Positions 1 to 6,642 are shown, counted from the first letter of the stretch. The stretch is 10,304 nucleotides of DNA from an uncultured Lachnospiraceae bacterium (GCA_946614075.1 CAMOGO010000024.1:1-10304), one strand, 5' to 3'. Translations and numbers: made by a program. The notes: generated by a model from the sequence alone, not told the origin.

Positions 1-69
1 GGATGACAATGGGGACGGTTCTCCGTGTCACCATTTAGGTGACACGGAGAACCGTCCCCATTGTCATCC
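1..69. repeat. Perfect 32-bp inverted repeat, REP-like hairpin
   Basis: Positions 1-32 and 38-69 are exact reverse complements separated by the 5-nt loop ATTTA, so either strand could fold into a 32-bp hairpin. The arm contains GGGGACGGTTCTC and GTGTCACC. From memory, GGGGACGGTTCT-type words recur between genes in Clostridia, often near REP-associated (IS200-like) transposases; no transposase is visible here. The hairpin lies about 60 bp past the stop codon of the minus-strand regulator and could protect or end its transcript, but no T-run on that strand can be seen before the window ends. The inverted repeat is certain; the REP label is inference. Confidence 0.85.
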
Positions 70-128
70 GAGAACCGTCCCCATTGTCACCGTCCCCATT
101 GTCATCGAGAACCGTCCCCATTGTCATC
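47..128. repeat. Direct-repeat array of the hairpin arm (3 full copies, 1 partial)
   Basis: The word GAGAACCGTCCCCATTGTCA recurs at 47-66, 70-89 and 107-126. A shortened copy (ACCGTCCCCATTGTCATC) occupies 89-106 and shares one base with the copy before it. The first full copy is also the right arm of the 1-69 hairpin. The array ends at position 128, one base before the stop codon of the minus-strand regulator gene. There are no unique spacers between copies, so it is not a CRISPR array. The nested, truncated copies look like repeated duplication or slippage of a REP-like unit. Confidence 0.85.
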
Positions 129-902
129 TCATTCGCTCAGTACGAGCTGTACGTTGTTTTCCTTGAAATAGTCTACATATTCCTTTGCGGGAAGTCTGTC
201 GGTGATGACGGCGTCAAACTCATTGCCCTTGGCGAAGGTCAGGAGGGCGGAGCGGCCGAATTTGCTGGAATCGACCAGCAGATACTGGCAGGTGCTGCGC
301 TCCATGATCTTCTTCTTGATCGCGAGCTCCTCGAGGGAGGAATTCGTCGCGCCGTTTTCCAGGGAAAAAGCGGTGCAGGCCATAAAGGCTTTCTTGATAT
401 TGTAGGAGTCGATCATCGCGAGGCACTGCTCGCCGACCAGAGAGGCGGTCTTGTTCTTGATGATGCCGGGGAGGCCGATGACGGTGAAATTCGGGAAATT
501 CAGCGCACTGTACAGGACGTAGATGCTGTTGGTGACGATGGTCAGGTGATGGAAGCTGTCCAGATGCTCCAGGAGCGGGACAGTGGAGGTACCAGTGTCG
601 ATGAAGATGGTGTCCTCCTCCTCGATGAACTGCGTGGCGCGGGCGGCGATCGCGAATTTCTGTGCGGAGTTCTTCACGCTTCGCTCATAGTAATCCGCGA
701 GGCTGTCGGTCGTGACCTCTGTGGGCTGGATCCGGCGGGCGCCTCCGTAGATTTTCTCGATCTTGCCCTCTGACTGCAGGGTCTCCAGATCGCGTCGGAT
801 CGTGTTGATCGAGACGCCGAAATGGTCGATCAGCTCCTGTACGGTAACTACGTCCTTGCTTCCGATGAACTGTTCTATTTGTCTGATGCGCTGTTCCTTC
901 AT
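129..902 (-). CDS. DeoR-family transcriptional repressor, IolR-like candidate
   Basis: This 257-aa protein has the two-domain layout and usual length of DeoR-family sugar-catabolism repressors. The N-terminal winged helix-turn-helix spans about residues 20-41 (TVQELIDHFGVSINTIRRDL) with the wing IYGGA at 51-55. The C-terminal DeoRC sensor domain starts near residue 80 and includes IFIDTGTST at 99-107, the phosphosugar-binding loop of the family. The ATG at 902 is preceded by GAGGAG ten bases upstream. The gene is divergent from the aldolase-kinase-TRAP operon and is the only regulator in view, so control of that operon, with a pathway intermediate such as a phosphorylated sugar acid as inducer, is likely by context. 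Bacillus IolR belongs to the same family, but that family is broad, so the exact ligand is uncertain. Confidence 0.9.
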   Translation of the reverse strand: MKEQRIRQIEQFIGSKDVVTVQELIDHFGVSINTIRRDLETLQSEGKIEKIYGGARRIQPTEVTTDSLADYYERSVKNSAQKFAIAARATQFIEEEDTIFIDTGTSTVPLLEHLDSFHHLTIVTNSIYVLYSALNFPNFTVIGLPGIIKNKTASLVGEQCLAMIDSYNIKKAFMACTAFSLENGATNSSLEELAIKKKIMERSTCQYLLVDSSKFGRSALLTFAKGNEFDAVITDRLPAKEYVDYFKENNVQLVLSE

Positions 903-960
903 ATATTCCTTTCTCCTCTGGCTGCCATCTCCTGATGTCGGTCAATCTTAATTCCTGCCC

Positions 961-1032
961 GGTACATTGCCTGGCTTTCTGCCAGGTACATTGCCTGGCT
1001 TTCTGCCAGGTATACTGCCTGACTTTGTCTGA
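961..1032. repeat. 24-bp tandem repeat, three copies, each good copy a hairpin
   Basis: Copies at 961-984 and 985-1008 are identical; the copy at 1009-1032 is diverged but begins GGTATACTGCCTGACTTTG in register. Each of the first two carries CCTGGC-TTTCT-GCCAGG (970-986 and 994-1010), a 6-bp stem with a 5-nt loop. The repeat sits between the candidate minus-strand promoter and the regulator start codon, so it would lie in the regulator's 5' untranslated leader. A structural or regulatory role is possible but unproved. Confidence 0.8.
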
Positions 1033-1119
1033 TCCCTTTCCAGGACCCTTGTCTCTACAAGGAAAACACGCAATTGTTTTTTCAAATTATATGAAAAAAT
1101 ATAGCATGCCTTTTACAGG

Positions 1120-1148
1120 AGTATAGCACATCTGATATCACTTGACAA
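1120..1148 (-). promoter_or_regulatory. Candidate sigma-A promoter for the DeoR-family regulator
   Basis: Read on the minus strand, TTGTCA (1148-1143) and TATACT (1125-1120) match -35 and -10 hexamers at five of six positions each, with a 17-bp spacer. Transcription would begin near 1113 and give a leader of about 210 nt through the 24-bp tandem repeats. A second TATAAT on the same strand at 1091-1086 lacks a good -35. Confidence 0.5.
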
Positions 1149-1227
1149 GAATATTACCAATAAAATGAACACATTTTGGTAAAATCCTCGCATTTCCTGA
1201 TGTTAAGGAAGTCTAACCGCACAATAG

Positions 1228-1244
1228 TTGGGCAAAATGCCCAA
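1228..1244. promoter_or_regulatory. Palindrome, candidate repressor operator
   Basis: TTGGGCA-AAA-TGCCCAA is a perfect 7-bp inverted repeat with a 3-bp centre. It lies between the two divergent promoters, about 47 bp upstream of the -35 of the operon promoter. Its core CAAAATGC recurs at 1347-1354 just downstream of the predicted transcription start. Position and symmetry suit an operator for the adjacent DeoR-family protein, but I recognise no known consensus. Confidence 0.4.
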
Positions 1245-1290
1245 AAACAAATCACAAAACTATCAAAATCGCCAAATTTGTGTATACATG

Positions 1291-1319
1291 TTGACACAGA
1301 ATTGATCGTTCGTTATAAT
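1291..1319 (+). promoter_or_regulatory. Perfect-consensus sigma-A promoter of the catabolic operon
   Basis: TTGACA at 1291-1296 and TATAAT at 1314-1319 are exact consensus hexamers separated by 17 bp. The start of transcription would be near 1326, giving a leader of about 90 nt before the aldolase ATG at 1417. The palindrome TGTATACA lies directly upstream at 1281-1288. A promoter this strong implies that control depends on repression, in keeping with the divergent DeoR-family gene. Confidence 0.85.
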
Positions 1320-1350
1320 CAAACCATAAAGCAACAAGGAAATACCCAAA

Positions 1351-1365
1351 ATGCACCAATTGCAT
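1351..1365. promoter_or_regulatory. Inverted repeat downstream of the start site, candidate second operator
   Basis: ATGCA-CCAAT-TGCAT is a 5-bp inverted repeat about 25 bp after the predicted transcription start. It overlaps a second copy of CAAAATGC (1347-1354), the word inside the upstream palindrome at 1228-1244. Two sites flanking the promoter would allow a repressor loop, but this rests on weak sequence similarity only. Confidence 0.25.
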
Positions 1366-1416
1366 ACATAAAAGTGCAAAACTTCCTCAATGTGGTGAAA
1401 AAAGGCGGGTAATAAA

Positions 1417-2262
1417 ATGATCGTTACATTGAAAGAGCTGCTGGATCAGGCGGCAGCGGAAAATAAAGCAGTCGGTTCCTTCACCTGCTCCAATATGGAG
1501 ATCGTGATGGGAACCATCAAGGCGGCCGAGGACAGCCGTACCCCGATCATCATCCAGATCGCGGAGGGACGTCTGGCTCACACACCGCTCAATATGATCG
1601 GACCTCTGATGGTGCAGGCGGCTAAGGATGCCAAGGTGCCGATCGCGGTTCATCTGGACCACGGTCTGACCGTCGCCAAGGCGAAGGAAGCCCTTTCCTA
1701 CGGCTTCACCTCGATCATGTTTGACGGTTCTCGCTATTCCTTAAAGGAGAATATCGAGAAGACCAATGAGGTCGCAAAGCTTGCGAGAGAGTACGGAGCT
1801 TCCGTCGAGGCGGAGCTTGGCACGATCGGCGGCAAGGAAGCTACGGACAATGACGAGGTCTCCCGTTACACGAATGTGGACGAGGCGATCGAGTTTGTGA
1901 AGAACACCGACATCGATGCGCTGGCGGTTGCGATCGGAAATGCTCACGGACATTACAAGGGCATCCCGAAGCTGAATTTTGAGAGACTGACCGAGCTGAG
2001 TGAGGCTCTTCCGGTACCGCTCGTGCTTCACGGCGGATCCGGCATCGCGGATGAGGACTTTAGGATCGGCATCGACCTCGGCATCCGCAAGATCAACATC
2101 GCGACGGCGAGCCTGGACGCAGCGATCAAAGGCGCCGGCGACTACATGGCCACCCCTGGCGAGCATAACTACTACACATTCAATGAATGCATGGTAGAGA
2201 GCGTATATCAGAACGTGATGCACTGCATCAAGGTTTTCAATAATAAGGAGGCACTGGGATGA
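1417..2262 (+). CDS. iolJ: Class II (zinc) aldolase, IolJ-type DKG-phosphate aldolase
   Basis: This 281-aa protein is a full-length member of the class II fructose-bisphosphate aldolase family, whose zinc enzymes cleave ketose phosphates to DHAP plus an aldehyde. Visible active-site blocks are HLDHG (79-83, catalytic D81 and zinc ligand H82), EAELGTIGG (131-139), GNAHGHYKG (174-182, zinc ligand H177), LHGGSG (204-209, zinc ligand H205) and KINIAT (225-230, phosphate binding). Sequence alone does not separate fructose-bisphosphate, tagatose-bisphosphate and 6-phospho-5-dehydro-2-deoxygluconate aldolases. The choice of IolJ, which yields DHAP and malonate semialdehyde, follows from the overlapping IolC-type kinase and the downstream semialdehyde dehydrogenase. 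The first operon gene, its purine-rich site AAAGGCGGG precedes the ATG. Its TGA overlaps the kinase ATG by 4 bp (ATGA), indicating coupled translation. Confidence 0.82.
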   Translation: MIVTLKELLDQAAAENKAVGSFTCSNMEIVMGTIKAAEDSRTPIIIQIAEGRLAHTPLNMIGPLMVQAAKDAKVPIAVHLDHGLTVAKAKEALSYGFTSIMFDGSRYSLKENIEKTNEVAKLAREYGASVEAELGTIGGKEATDNDEVSRYTNVDEAIEFVKNTDIDALAVAIGNAHGHYKGIPKLNFERLTELSEALPVPLVLHGGSGIADEDFRIGIDLGIRKINIATASLDAAIKGAGDYMATPGEHNYYTFNECMVESVYQNVMHCIKVFNNKEALG

Positions 2263-3293
2263 AATATCTGGAGGTAGATGAGAGCAGGAAATTTGACCTG
2301 ATCCTTCTGGGCCGGGTAGCGATCGACTTTAACCCCGCATACAGTGATGAGGTTAAGGAAGAGTTCAAGCCTTTAAAAAAGGTTCATTACTTTGAAAAGT
2401 ACGTCGGCGGCTCGCCGGCCAATATCGCCTGCGGCGTTGTGAAGCACGGACTGAAGGCCGGCTTCTTAGGATGTGTATCCGATGATCAGTTTGGCGATTA
2501 TGTCATCGATTATTTCGATGAGAAGGGGATCGATACCTCTCACCTGACCAGAGCAAAGCACGGTGAGAAGCTGGGCCTGACCTTCACCGAGATGCTTTCT
2601 CCGTCGGAAAGCTCCATCCTGATGTACCGCAACCAGGCTGCTGACCTGCAGCTGCATGTCGATGACATCGACGAGGAGTACATCAAGCAGGCAAAGATGA
2701 TCCTGATCTCCGGTACGTCTCTGGCTGAGAGCCCTTCCCGCGAGGCAGCCATCAAGGCCGTCATGCTCGCAAAGAAGAATGGCACCAAGATCATCTTTGA
2801 TATCGATTACCGTTCCTACAACTGGAAAAATGCGGACGAGATCTCCATTTACTACTCGATCGTCGCAAAGGAAGCCGACATCATCATGGGCTCCCGCGAG
2901 GAGTTTGACCTGACCGAGAAGCTGATCAAGCCGGGCATGGACGACATCGAGAGCTCCCAGTACTGGATGAGCAAAAATGCAAAGATCGTCGTCATCAAGC
3001 ACGGTATGCAGGGCTCCACGGCCTACACGATCGACGGACAGAAGTTCTCGATCAAGCCGTTCCCGGTCCGCGCGAGAAAGGGCTTCGGCGGCGGCGACGG
3101 TTACGGCGCAGCCTTCCTGTACGGCCTGTTCTCCAACTGGGAGATCATCGACTGCCTGGAGTTCGGCTCCGCAGAGGCATCCATGATGGTTCGCTCCAAC
3201 AACTGCTCCGAGGATCTTCCGACGACCGAGCAGGTTCGCGAGTTCATCCGCCAGGAGAAGGAAGAGTACGGCGAGATGATCGCAAGAGTCTGA
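2259..3293 (+). CDS. iolC: PfkB-family 5-dehydro-2-deoxygluconokinase (IolC-like)
   Basis: This 344-aa cytoplasmic kinase has the IolC layout: FDLILLGRVAIDFN near the N-terminus, the PfkB substrate motif YVGGSPANIA (48-57), the lid segment SPSESSILMYRNQAADLQL, ISGTSLAESPSRE, FDIDYRSYNW and IVVIKHGMQGSTAY. The last three blocks closely resemble Bacillus IolC as I remember it. It should phosphorylate 5-dehydro-2-deoxy-D-gluconate (DKG) at C6 with ATP to feed the aldolase encoded just upstream. The catalytic Asp is D280, but its anion-hole motif reads GGGD (277-280) rather than the usual GAGD. The start is fixed by the 4-bp overlap with the aldolase gene and by AAGGAG at 2245-2250. Another PfkB sugar-acid kinase is possible, but the aldolase and semialdehyde dehydrogenase favour IolC. 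Confidence 0.85.
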   Translation: MKYLEVDESRKFDLILLGRVAIDFNPAYSDEVKEEFKPLKKVHYFEKYVGGSPANIACGVVKHGLKAGFLGCVSDDQFGDYVIDYFDEKGIDTSHLTRAKHGEKLGLTFTEMLSPSESSILMYRNQAADLQLHVDDIDEEYIKQAKMILISGTSLAESPSREAAIKAVMLAKKNGTKIIFDIDYRSYNWKNADEISIYYSIVAKEADIIMGSREEFDLTEKLIKPGMDDIESSQYWMSKNAKIVVIKHGMQGSTAYTIDGQKFSIKPFPVRARKGFGGGDGYGAAFLYGLFSNWEIIDCLEFGSAEASMMVRSNNCSEDLPTTEQVREFIRQEKEEYGEMIARV

Positions 3294-3308
3294 TCAAAAC
3301 AGAAGGAA

Positions 3309-3321
3309 GGGGTCAGACCCC
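3309..3321. repeat. GGGGTCAGACCCC palindrome upstream of dctP
   Basis: GGGGT-CAG-ACCCC is a perfect inverted repeat in the 121-bp gap between the kinase and dctP genes, 15 bp after the kinase stop. This word is familiar to me as a dispersed intergenic palindrome in many bacterial genomes. Another G-run word, GGGGGTCTGACA, occurs at 4778-4789 as the dctQ translation signal. No T-run follows, so this is not an obvious terminator. Confidence 0.6.
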
Positions 3322-3414
3322 ATGTGAACAAGATCTTACCATCGGCGATGTACCGGTGAGAGATAAAGTGTAAATGCAAAGGCATTACAAAAGAAAAAAA
3401 GGAGGAACGTAACA

Positions 3415-4575
3415 ATGAAGAAATTTGCAAGTTTACTTCTTGCAGCAGCTATGGTTCTGTCCCTGGCAGCATGCGGCAACGGCGGAAGCTCCAGCTCTGG
3501 CAGCTCCAGCGCAGCTCCGGCAGGCGGCTCTTCATCCGAGGTGATGACTGAGGCAGCTGGCACAGAGAAGGCAGACGAGGCTGAGGCTCCGAAGTGGGAT
3601 CAGCCGGCTGAGTTCGAGAAGGCTATGGCAACGATGGATCTTTCCGACGTTGTCGAGGGTGTTGAGGAAGCTTCCTTCACCATGAGCACTCACTGCTCCG
3701 AGACCGACTCCAACTATCTGTATGCTCTGGCTTTCCAGAAAGCTGTTGAGACTCTGTCCGGCGGCGCTATGAAGGTCGAGGTTTATGCAAACGGCTCCCT
3801 GTTTGGACAGGCTGACGCTCTGCAGGCTACCCAGCAGGGTACTCTGGATATCGCTAACTCCGATACCGCTCTCCTTGCTAACTACAATCCGGGCGCAGGC
3901 GTCCTGGATATCCCGTTCCTGATGAAGAACCGTGATCAGGCTCTGAAGTGCGTACAGGATGATGAGTTCCTGGACTACATCAACGAGATGCTTGCTGACA
4001 GCGGCATGCACGTTCTGGCTATCCTGCCTCTGAACTTCCGCAACTCTCTGGTTAAGGACATGGACATCGACTCTGTCGACGATTTCAAGGGCTTCATCAT
4101 GAGAACCCCTGAGGCTCCTCACACGATCGCTGCTTTTGAAGCAATCGGCGCAACCCCTACCGTTATTCCTTCCGGCGAGGCTTATACCTCTGTTCAGACC
4201 GGTGTTGCCGATGGTCTTGAGGGCCACGCAGAGTACATGGTACTCCAGAAATTCTATGAGGTCGCTAAGAACTACGTTCAGACCCAGCACGTTTTCACCT
4301 TCACCGATTATGTCATCAGCCAGAAGGTTTATGATGGCCTGACCGACAAGCAGAAGGAAGTCGTTGACAGAGCTGCAAAGCTTGCTCAGGGCGTCCACAT
4401 CGCTTACACCGCAAACCTGTATCCGGCAATGTATGCTGAGCTCGAGGCACAGGGCTGCAAGATCACCGAGATCGACATCCAGCCGTTCATCGACGCTACC
4501 GAGGACTATCGCAACAACTACATCGCTGAGAACGGTCTTGAGGACCTGGTCGAGAAGATCAACAGCTACGAATAA
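3415..4575 (+). CDS. dctP: TRAP transporter substrate-binding lipoprotein, DctP family
   Basis: This 386-aa protein begins with a lipoprotein signal peptide (MKKFASLLLAAAMVLSLAAC) whose lipobox LAAC places the lipidated cysteine at C20. A Ser/Gly/Ala-rich tether of about 25 residues follows, so it is anchored to the outer face of the membrane. The rest is a DctP-fold binding domain with ALAFQKAVETLSGGAMKVEVYANGSL, NFRNSLVKDMDIDSVDDFKGFIMRTP and VQTGVADGLEGHAEYMVLQKF blocks. R230 in the MRTP segment is at the position of the conserved arginine that pairs with the ligand carboxylate, which points to an organic or sugar acid. GGAGG at 3401-3405 precedes the ATG by nine bases. The gap after the gene carries hairpins and a terminator, expected to keep binding-protein mRNA in excess over the membrane subunits. 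Confidence 0.93.
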   Translation: MKKFASLLLAAAMVLSLAACGNGGSSSSGSSSAAPAGGSSSEVMTEAAGTEKADEAEAPKWDQPAEFEKAMATMDLSDVVEGVEEASFTMSTHCSETDSNYLYALAFQKAVETLSGGAMKVEVYANGSLFGQADALQATQQGTLDIANSDTALLANYNPGAGVLDIPFLMKNRDQALKCVQDDEFLDYINEMLADSGMHVLAILPLNFRNSLVKDMDIDSVDDFKGFIMRTPEAPHTIAAFEAIGATPTVIPSGEAYTSVQTGVADGLEGHAEYMVLQKFYEVAKNYVQTQHVFTFTDYVISQKVYDGLTDKQKEVVDRAAKLAQGVHIAYTANLYPAMYAELEAQGCKITEIDIQPFIDATEDYRNNYIAENGLEDLVEKINSYE

Positions 4576-4667
4576 AGCAAAGTATTCGGGTCAATAAGAC
4601 CAGTAGCTGTGAAATAGCAAGGCATTCGGTCAGGTAAGACCGATAGCTGGTAATATTGCTAAGGCAT
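4576..4667 (+). repeat. Tandem hairpin units downstream of dctP
   Basis: Two imperfect units of about 40 bp (4576-4615 and 4616-4656) share the pattern AGCAArGyATTCGG - hairpin - TAGCTG. Their hairpins are GGTC-AATAA-GACC (4589-4601) and CGGTC-AGGTAA-GACCG (4627-4642). A third unit begins TTGCTAAGGCAT and leads into the terminator stem at 4668-4690, also followed by TAGCT. The stems differ in sequence yet stay paired, so the RNA structure seems to be what is kept. Likely roles are 3'-end protection of dctP mRNA or control of read-through into dctQ. Confidence 0.7.
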
Positions 4668-4700
4668 GGGCCGGGCGTCATGCCCGGCCCTAGCTTTTTT
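4668..4700 (+). terminator. Rho-independent (attenuating) terminator between dctP and dctQ
   Basis: GGGCCGGGC (4668-4676) and GCCCGGCCC (4682-4690) form a 9-bp, all G-C stem around the loop GTCAT, followed by TAGCTTTTTT. This is a strong intrinsic terminator placed inside a transporter operon. Partial read-through would give much more DctP than DctQ and DctM, as is common where a binding protein is encoded first. No convincing promoter is seen in the 89 bp between it and dctQ. Confidence 0.9.
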
Positions 4701-4789
4701 AGAAAACGGAATGAAAGTGTATGCTTTTAGCTTCGCGAACTACGGGCAGATGCATATGCCTTCGTCGAATGAATTTTGGGGGTCTGACA

Positions 4790-5305
4790 ATGAAGGATAA
4801 CAAAGTCATCAAGACTATCCGGACGATTACGAACATTATCGTAATCATTCTCTTTTCCATCGTTGTCGTGGTTGTTTCCGCACAGGTTTTTTCACGATTT
4901 GTCATTAACCTGTCTATCCGCTGGGCCGACGAGCTTTCACGGTTCGCCTTTGTCTGGCTGATCTATATCGGTGGAGCGGTGACGATACGAGATGGACGAA
5001 ATGTTTGCTTTGACCTGATTCTGGATTCGCAGAAGGGTAAAATGTGGAAGCTGCAGTTTACGATCGTAACGGCAATTTCCCTGCTGTTCCTGGCTCTGAT
5101 GACTTATTTCGGCGTTGTCCTTTGCCAGGCTGAGCTGACCGAGGTTTCCCCGATCATGAAGTGGCCGATGTCCGTCGTCTGCCTCGCTGTCCCGCTGGGC
5201 GGCCTGCTGATGATGCTGGAGGAGATTTGCTACTATCTGGAGCACAAAAATGACCGTGACGGCGACACGAATGTTAAGGCTGTCGAGGAAGGAGAGGAGG
5301 TATAA
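4790..5305 (+). CDS. dctQ: TRAP transporter small membrane subunit, DctQ family
   Basis: This 171-aa protein has the four predicted membrane spans of DctQ subunits, at about residues 13-35, 52-66, 87-110 and 124-145. The family signature WADELSR occupies 45-51 and is followed by FAFVWLIYIGGAVTIRDGRNV. DctQ joins DctM to form the sodium-driven translocation unit that accepts ligand from DctP. I chose the ATG at 4790 over an upstream in-frame ATG at 4721: GGGGG at 4778-4782 lies seven bases before it, and the upstream extension is polar and unlike DctQ. The C-terminus ends in an acidic, charged tail. The stop is three bases before the dctM start, so the two are surely co-translated. Confidence 0.92.
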   Translation: MKDNKVIKTIRTITNIIVIILFSIVVVVVSAQVFSRFVINLSIRWADELSRFAFVWLIYIGGAVTIRDGRNVCFDLILDSQKGKMWKLQFTIVTAISLLFLALMTYFGVVLCQAELTEVSPIMKWPMSVVCLAVPLGGLLMMLEEICYYLEHKNDRDGDTNVKAVEEGEEV

Positions 5306-5308
5306 ATC

Positions 5309-6586
5309 ATGTTAGTAATGTCGTTTGTACTCTTCCTGATCTTCCTGTTCCTGGGCGTTCCGATCGCGTTTTGCTTAGGCGCCGGTTCCATCCTTGCCAT
5401 TCTGATCAAGGGTACGATCCCGGCTACGCTGGTCGCGCAGAAGCTGTTCTCCGGCGTTAACTCTTTCTCCCTGATGGCCATCCCGTTCTTCATGCTCTCC
5501 GGTGAGCTGATGGAGGCAGGCGGCATCTCCGAGAAGCTGATTGAGATTGCAAGGGCTTTCCTGGGCCACCTGACCGGCGGCATCGGCCTGGTAGACATTG
5601 GTACGTCAGCCCTGTTTGCCGGTATTTCCGGATCCGCTGCTGCAGATACCGCAGCCGTCGGCTCCATGCTGATCCCCTCGATGATCAAGGAAGGCTACCC
5701 GAAGGGACTGGCCTCCGTCATCCAGGCGACGGCAGGCTCCCTGGGCCCGATCATCCCGCCCAGTATGACCATGATCATCTACTGCTCGCTGACCAACCTC
5801 TCGATCAGTGAATGCTTCATGGCCGGCATCATCCCCGGTATCATCATTGCCGTCGGCACCGCGCTTGTCACCATGCGCTACGCTGTCAAGCTCGGAATCA
5901 AGGGCGGCAGGAAGTACACCTGGAAAGAGCGCTTCAAGGCTTTAGGCGATGGTATCTTCGCTATCATCATGCCGATCATCATCATCGGCGGTATCGTATC
6001 CGGTGTCTTCACCCCGACCGAGTCCGGTGCTGTCGCCTGTATCTATGCCCTGATCGTCAGTATGCTGGTCTATCGTAAGCTGAAACCCTCCATGCTTCCT
6101 GGCGTCCTGCTCCGCGCAGCTTCCATGAACGGCATGTGCCTCCTCATCGTAGCAGGTGCATCCATCTTCAGCTGGCTGGTCGCTTTCGAGCGTTTCCCGA
6201 ACATGGTTGTCAGCTTCTTAGTCAGCCTCACCGACAGCAAGTATGTCATCATGATCCTGCTGGTTATCTTCCTGCTGTTCGTCGGTATGTTCATCGAGAC
6301 TCTGTCCGCGACCATCATCGTCGCTCCGATCCTGTTCCCGGTCGCCGCACAGTATGGCATCAGCGATATCCAGTTCGCATTGGTCATGGTTATCACCCTG
6401 GTATACGCAGGCGTTACCCCTCCTGTCGGAGGCGTCCTCTTTATCACCATGGGTATTGCAAAGGCAAAGATGAAGGATGTACTTCCTTACCTGATGCCTT
6501 ACCTGGCAGCAGTCGTTATTTCCCTGCTGCTGTTCATCTTCGTACCGCAGGTCGCACTCTTTATCCCGAACCTGCTGTTCCACTAA
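5309..6586 (+). CDS. dctM: TRAP transporter large permease subunit, DctM family
   Basis: This 425-aa, very hydrophobic protein is full length for DctM, the sodium-coupled channel subunit of TRAP transporters in the cytoplasmic membrane. Hallmark segments are FLGVPIAFCLGAGS (14-27), SLMAIPFFMLSGELM (54-68), FAGISGSAAADTAAVG (103-118), GSLGPIIPPS (143-152), FTPTESGA (234-241) and TPPVGGVLF near the C-terminus. These match the two repeated halves of the family, whose Ser/Gly/Thr-rich hairpins build the sodium and substrate sites. GGAGG at 5296-5300, inside the end of dctQ, lies eight bases upstream of the ATG. The substrate is not readable from DctM; the flanking enzymes suggest a hexonate-like acid. 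Confidence 0.95.
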   Translation: MLVMSFVLFLIFLFLGVPIAFCLGAGSILAILIKGTIPATLVAQKLFSGVNSFSLMAIPFFMLSGELMEAGGISEKLIEIARAFLGHLTGGIGLVDIGTSALFAGISGSAAADTAAVGSMLIPSMIKEGYPKGLASVIQATAGSLGPIIPPSMTMIIYCSLTNLSISECFMAGIIPGIIIAVGTALVTMRYAVKLGIKGGRKYTWKERFKALGDGIFAIIMPIIIIGGIVSGVFTPTESGAVACIYALIVSMLVYRKLKPSMLPGVLLRAASMNGMCLLIVAGASIFSWLVAFERFPNMVVSFLVSLTDSKYVIMILLVIFLLFVGMFIETLSATIIVAPILFPVAAQYGISDIQFALVMVITLVYAGVTPPVGGVLFITMGIAKAKMKDVLPYLMPYLAAVVISLLLFIFVPQVALFIPNLLFH

Positions 6587-6605
6587 GTTAGTTCACCCGG
6601 ATTAT

Positions 6606-6642
6606 TCCGCCAGGATTATCGCATCAGAAGTACCCTGGCGGA
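6606..6642 (+). repeat. Stem-loop in the dctM-SDR gap
   Basis: TCCGCCAGG (6606-6614) and CCTGGCGGA (6634-6642) are exact reverse complements with a 19-nt loop. No T-run follows, so this is less likely to be an intrinsic terminator than an RNA-stability or processing element between dctM and the dehydrogenase gene. The word GGATTAT appears at 6599-6605 and again at 6613-6619. Confidence 0.6.

Larger units (their letters stand above)
903..1416. other. Divergent intergenic regulatory region without genes
   Basis: About 510 bp separate the divergent regulator and aldolase genes. The left third (903-1062) is the regulator's leader and contains the 24-bp tandem repeat plus a CCTTGT/ACAAGG hairpin at 1047-1062. 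The rest is markedly AT-rich and holds one promoter in each direction and several palindromes. I see no credible small gene: open frames here lack ribosome binding sites and read through the repeats. Confidence 0.75.

Noticed and set aside
47..128. Short CRISPR-like array
   Set aside because: Copies are adjacent or overlapping with no unique spacers, and no cas genes are present.
39..773. 244-codon plus-strand open frame opposite the DeoR-family gene
   Set aside because: It is antisense to a well-supported regulator, begins inside the hairpin repeats, and has no ribosome binding site or recognisable domain.
935..1126. 63-codon plus-strand frame reading through the 24-bp tandem repeat
   Set aside because: Its Cys-rich repeated peptide is explained by the tandem repeat, and there is no ribosome binding site; it is leader DNA of the divergent regulator.
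1142..1166. Second plus-strand promoter (TTGACA at 1142, TAAAAT at 1161)
   Set aside because: The spacer is only 13 bp, too short for sigma-A, and the TTGACA there is part of a CTTGACAAG palindrome that better serves the minus-strand promoter.
3532..4398. 288-codon minus-strand frame opposite dctP
   Set aside because: It is antisense to a full-length DctP gene with signal peptide and family motifs; its openness follows from the codon bias of dctP.
4721..4789. N-terminal extension of DctQ from the ATG at 4721
   Set aside because: The extra 23 residues are polar and unlike the family, and the ATG at 4790 has a well-spaced GGGGG site directly upstream.
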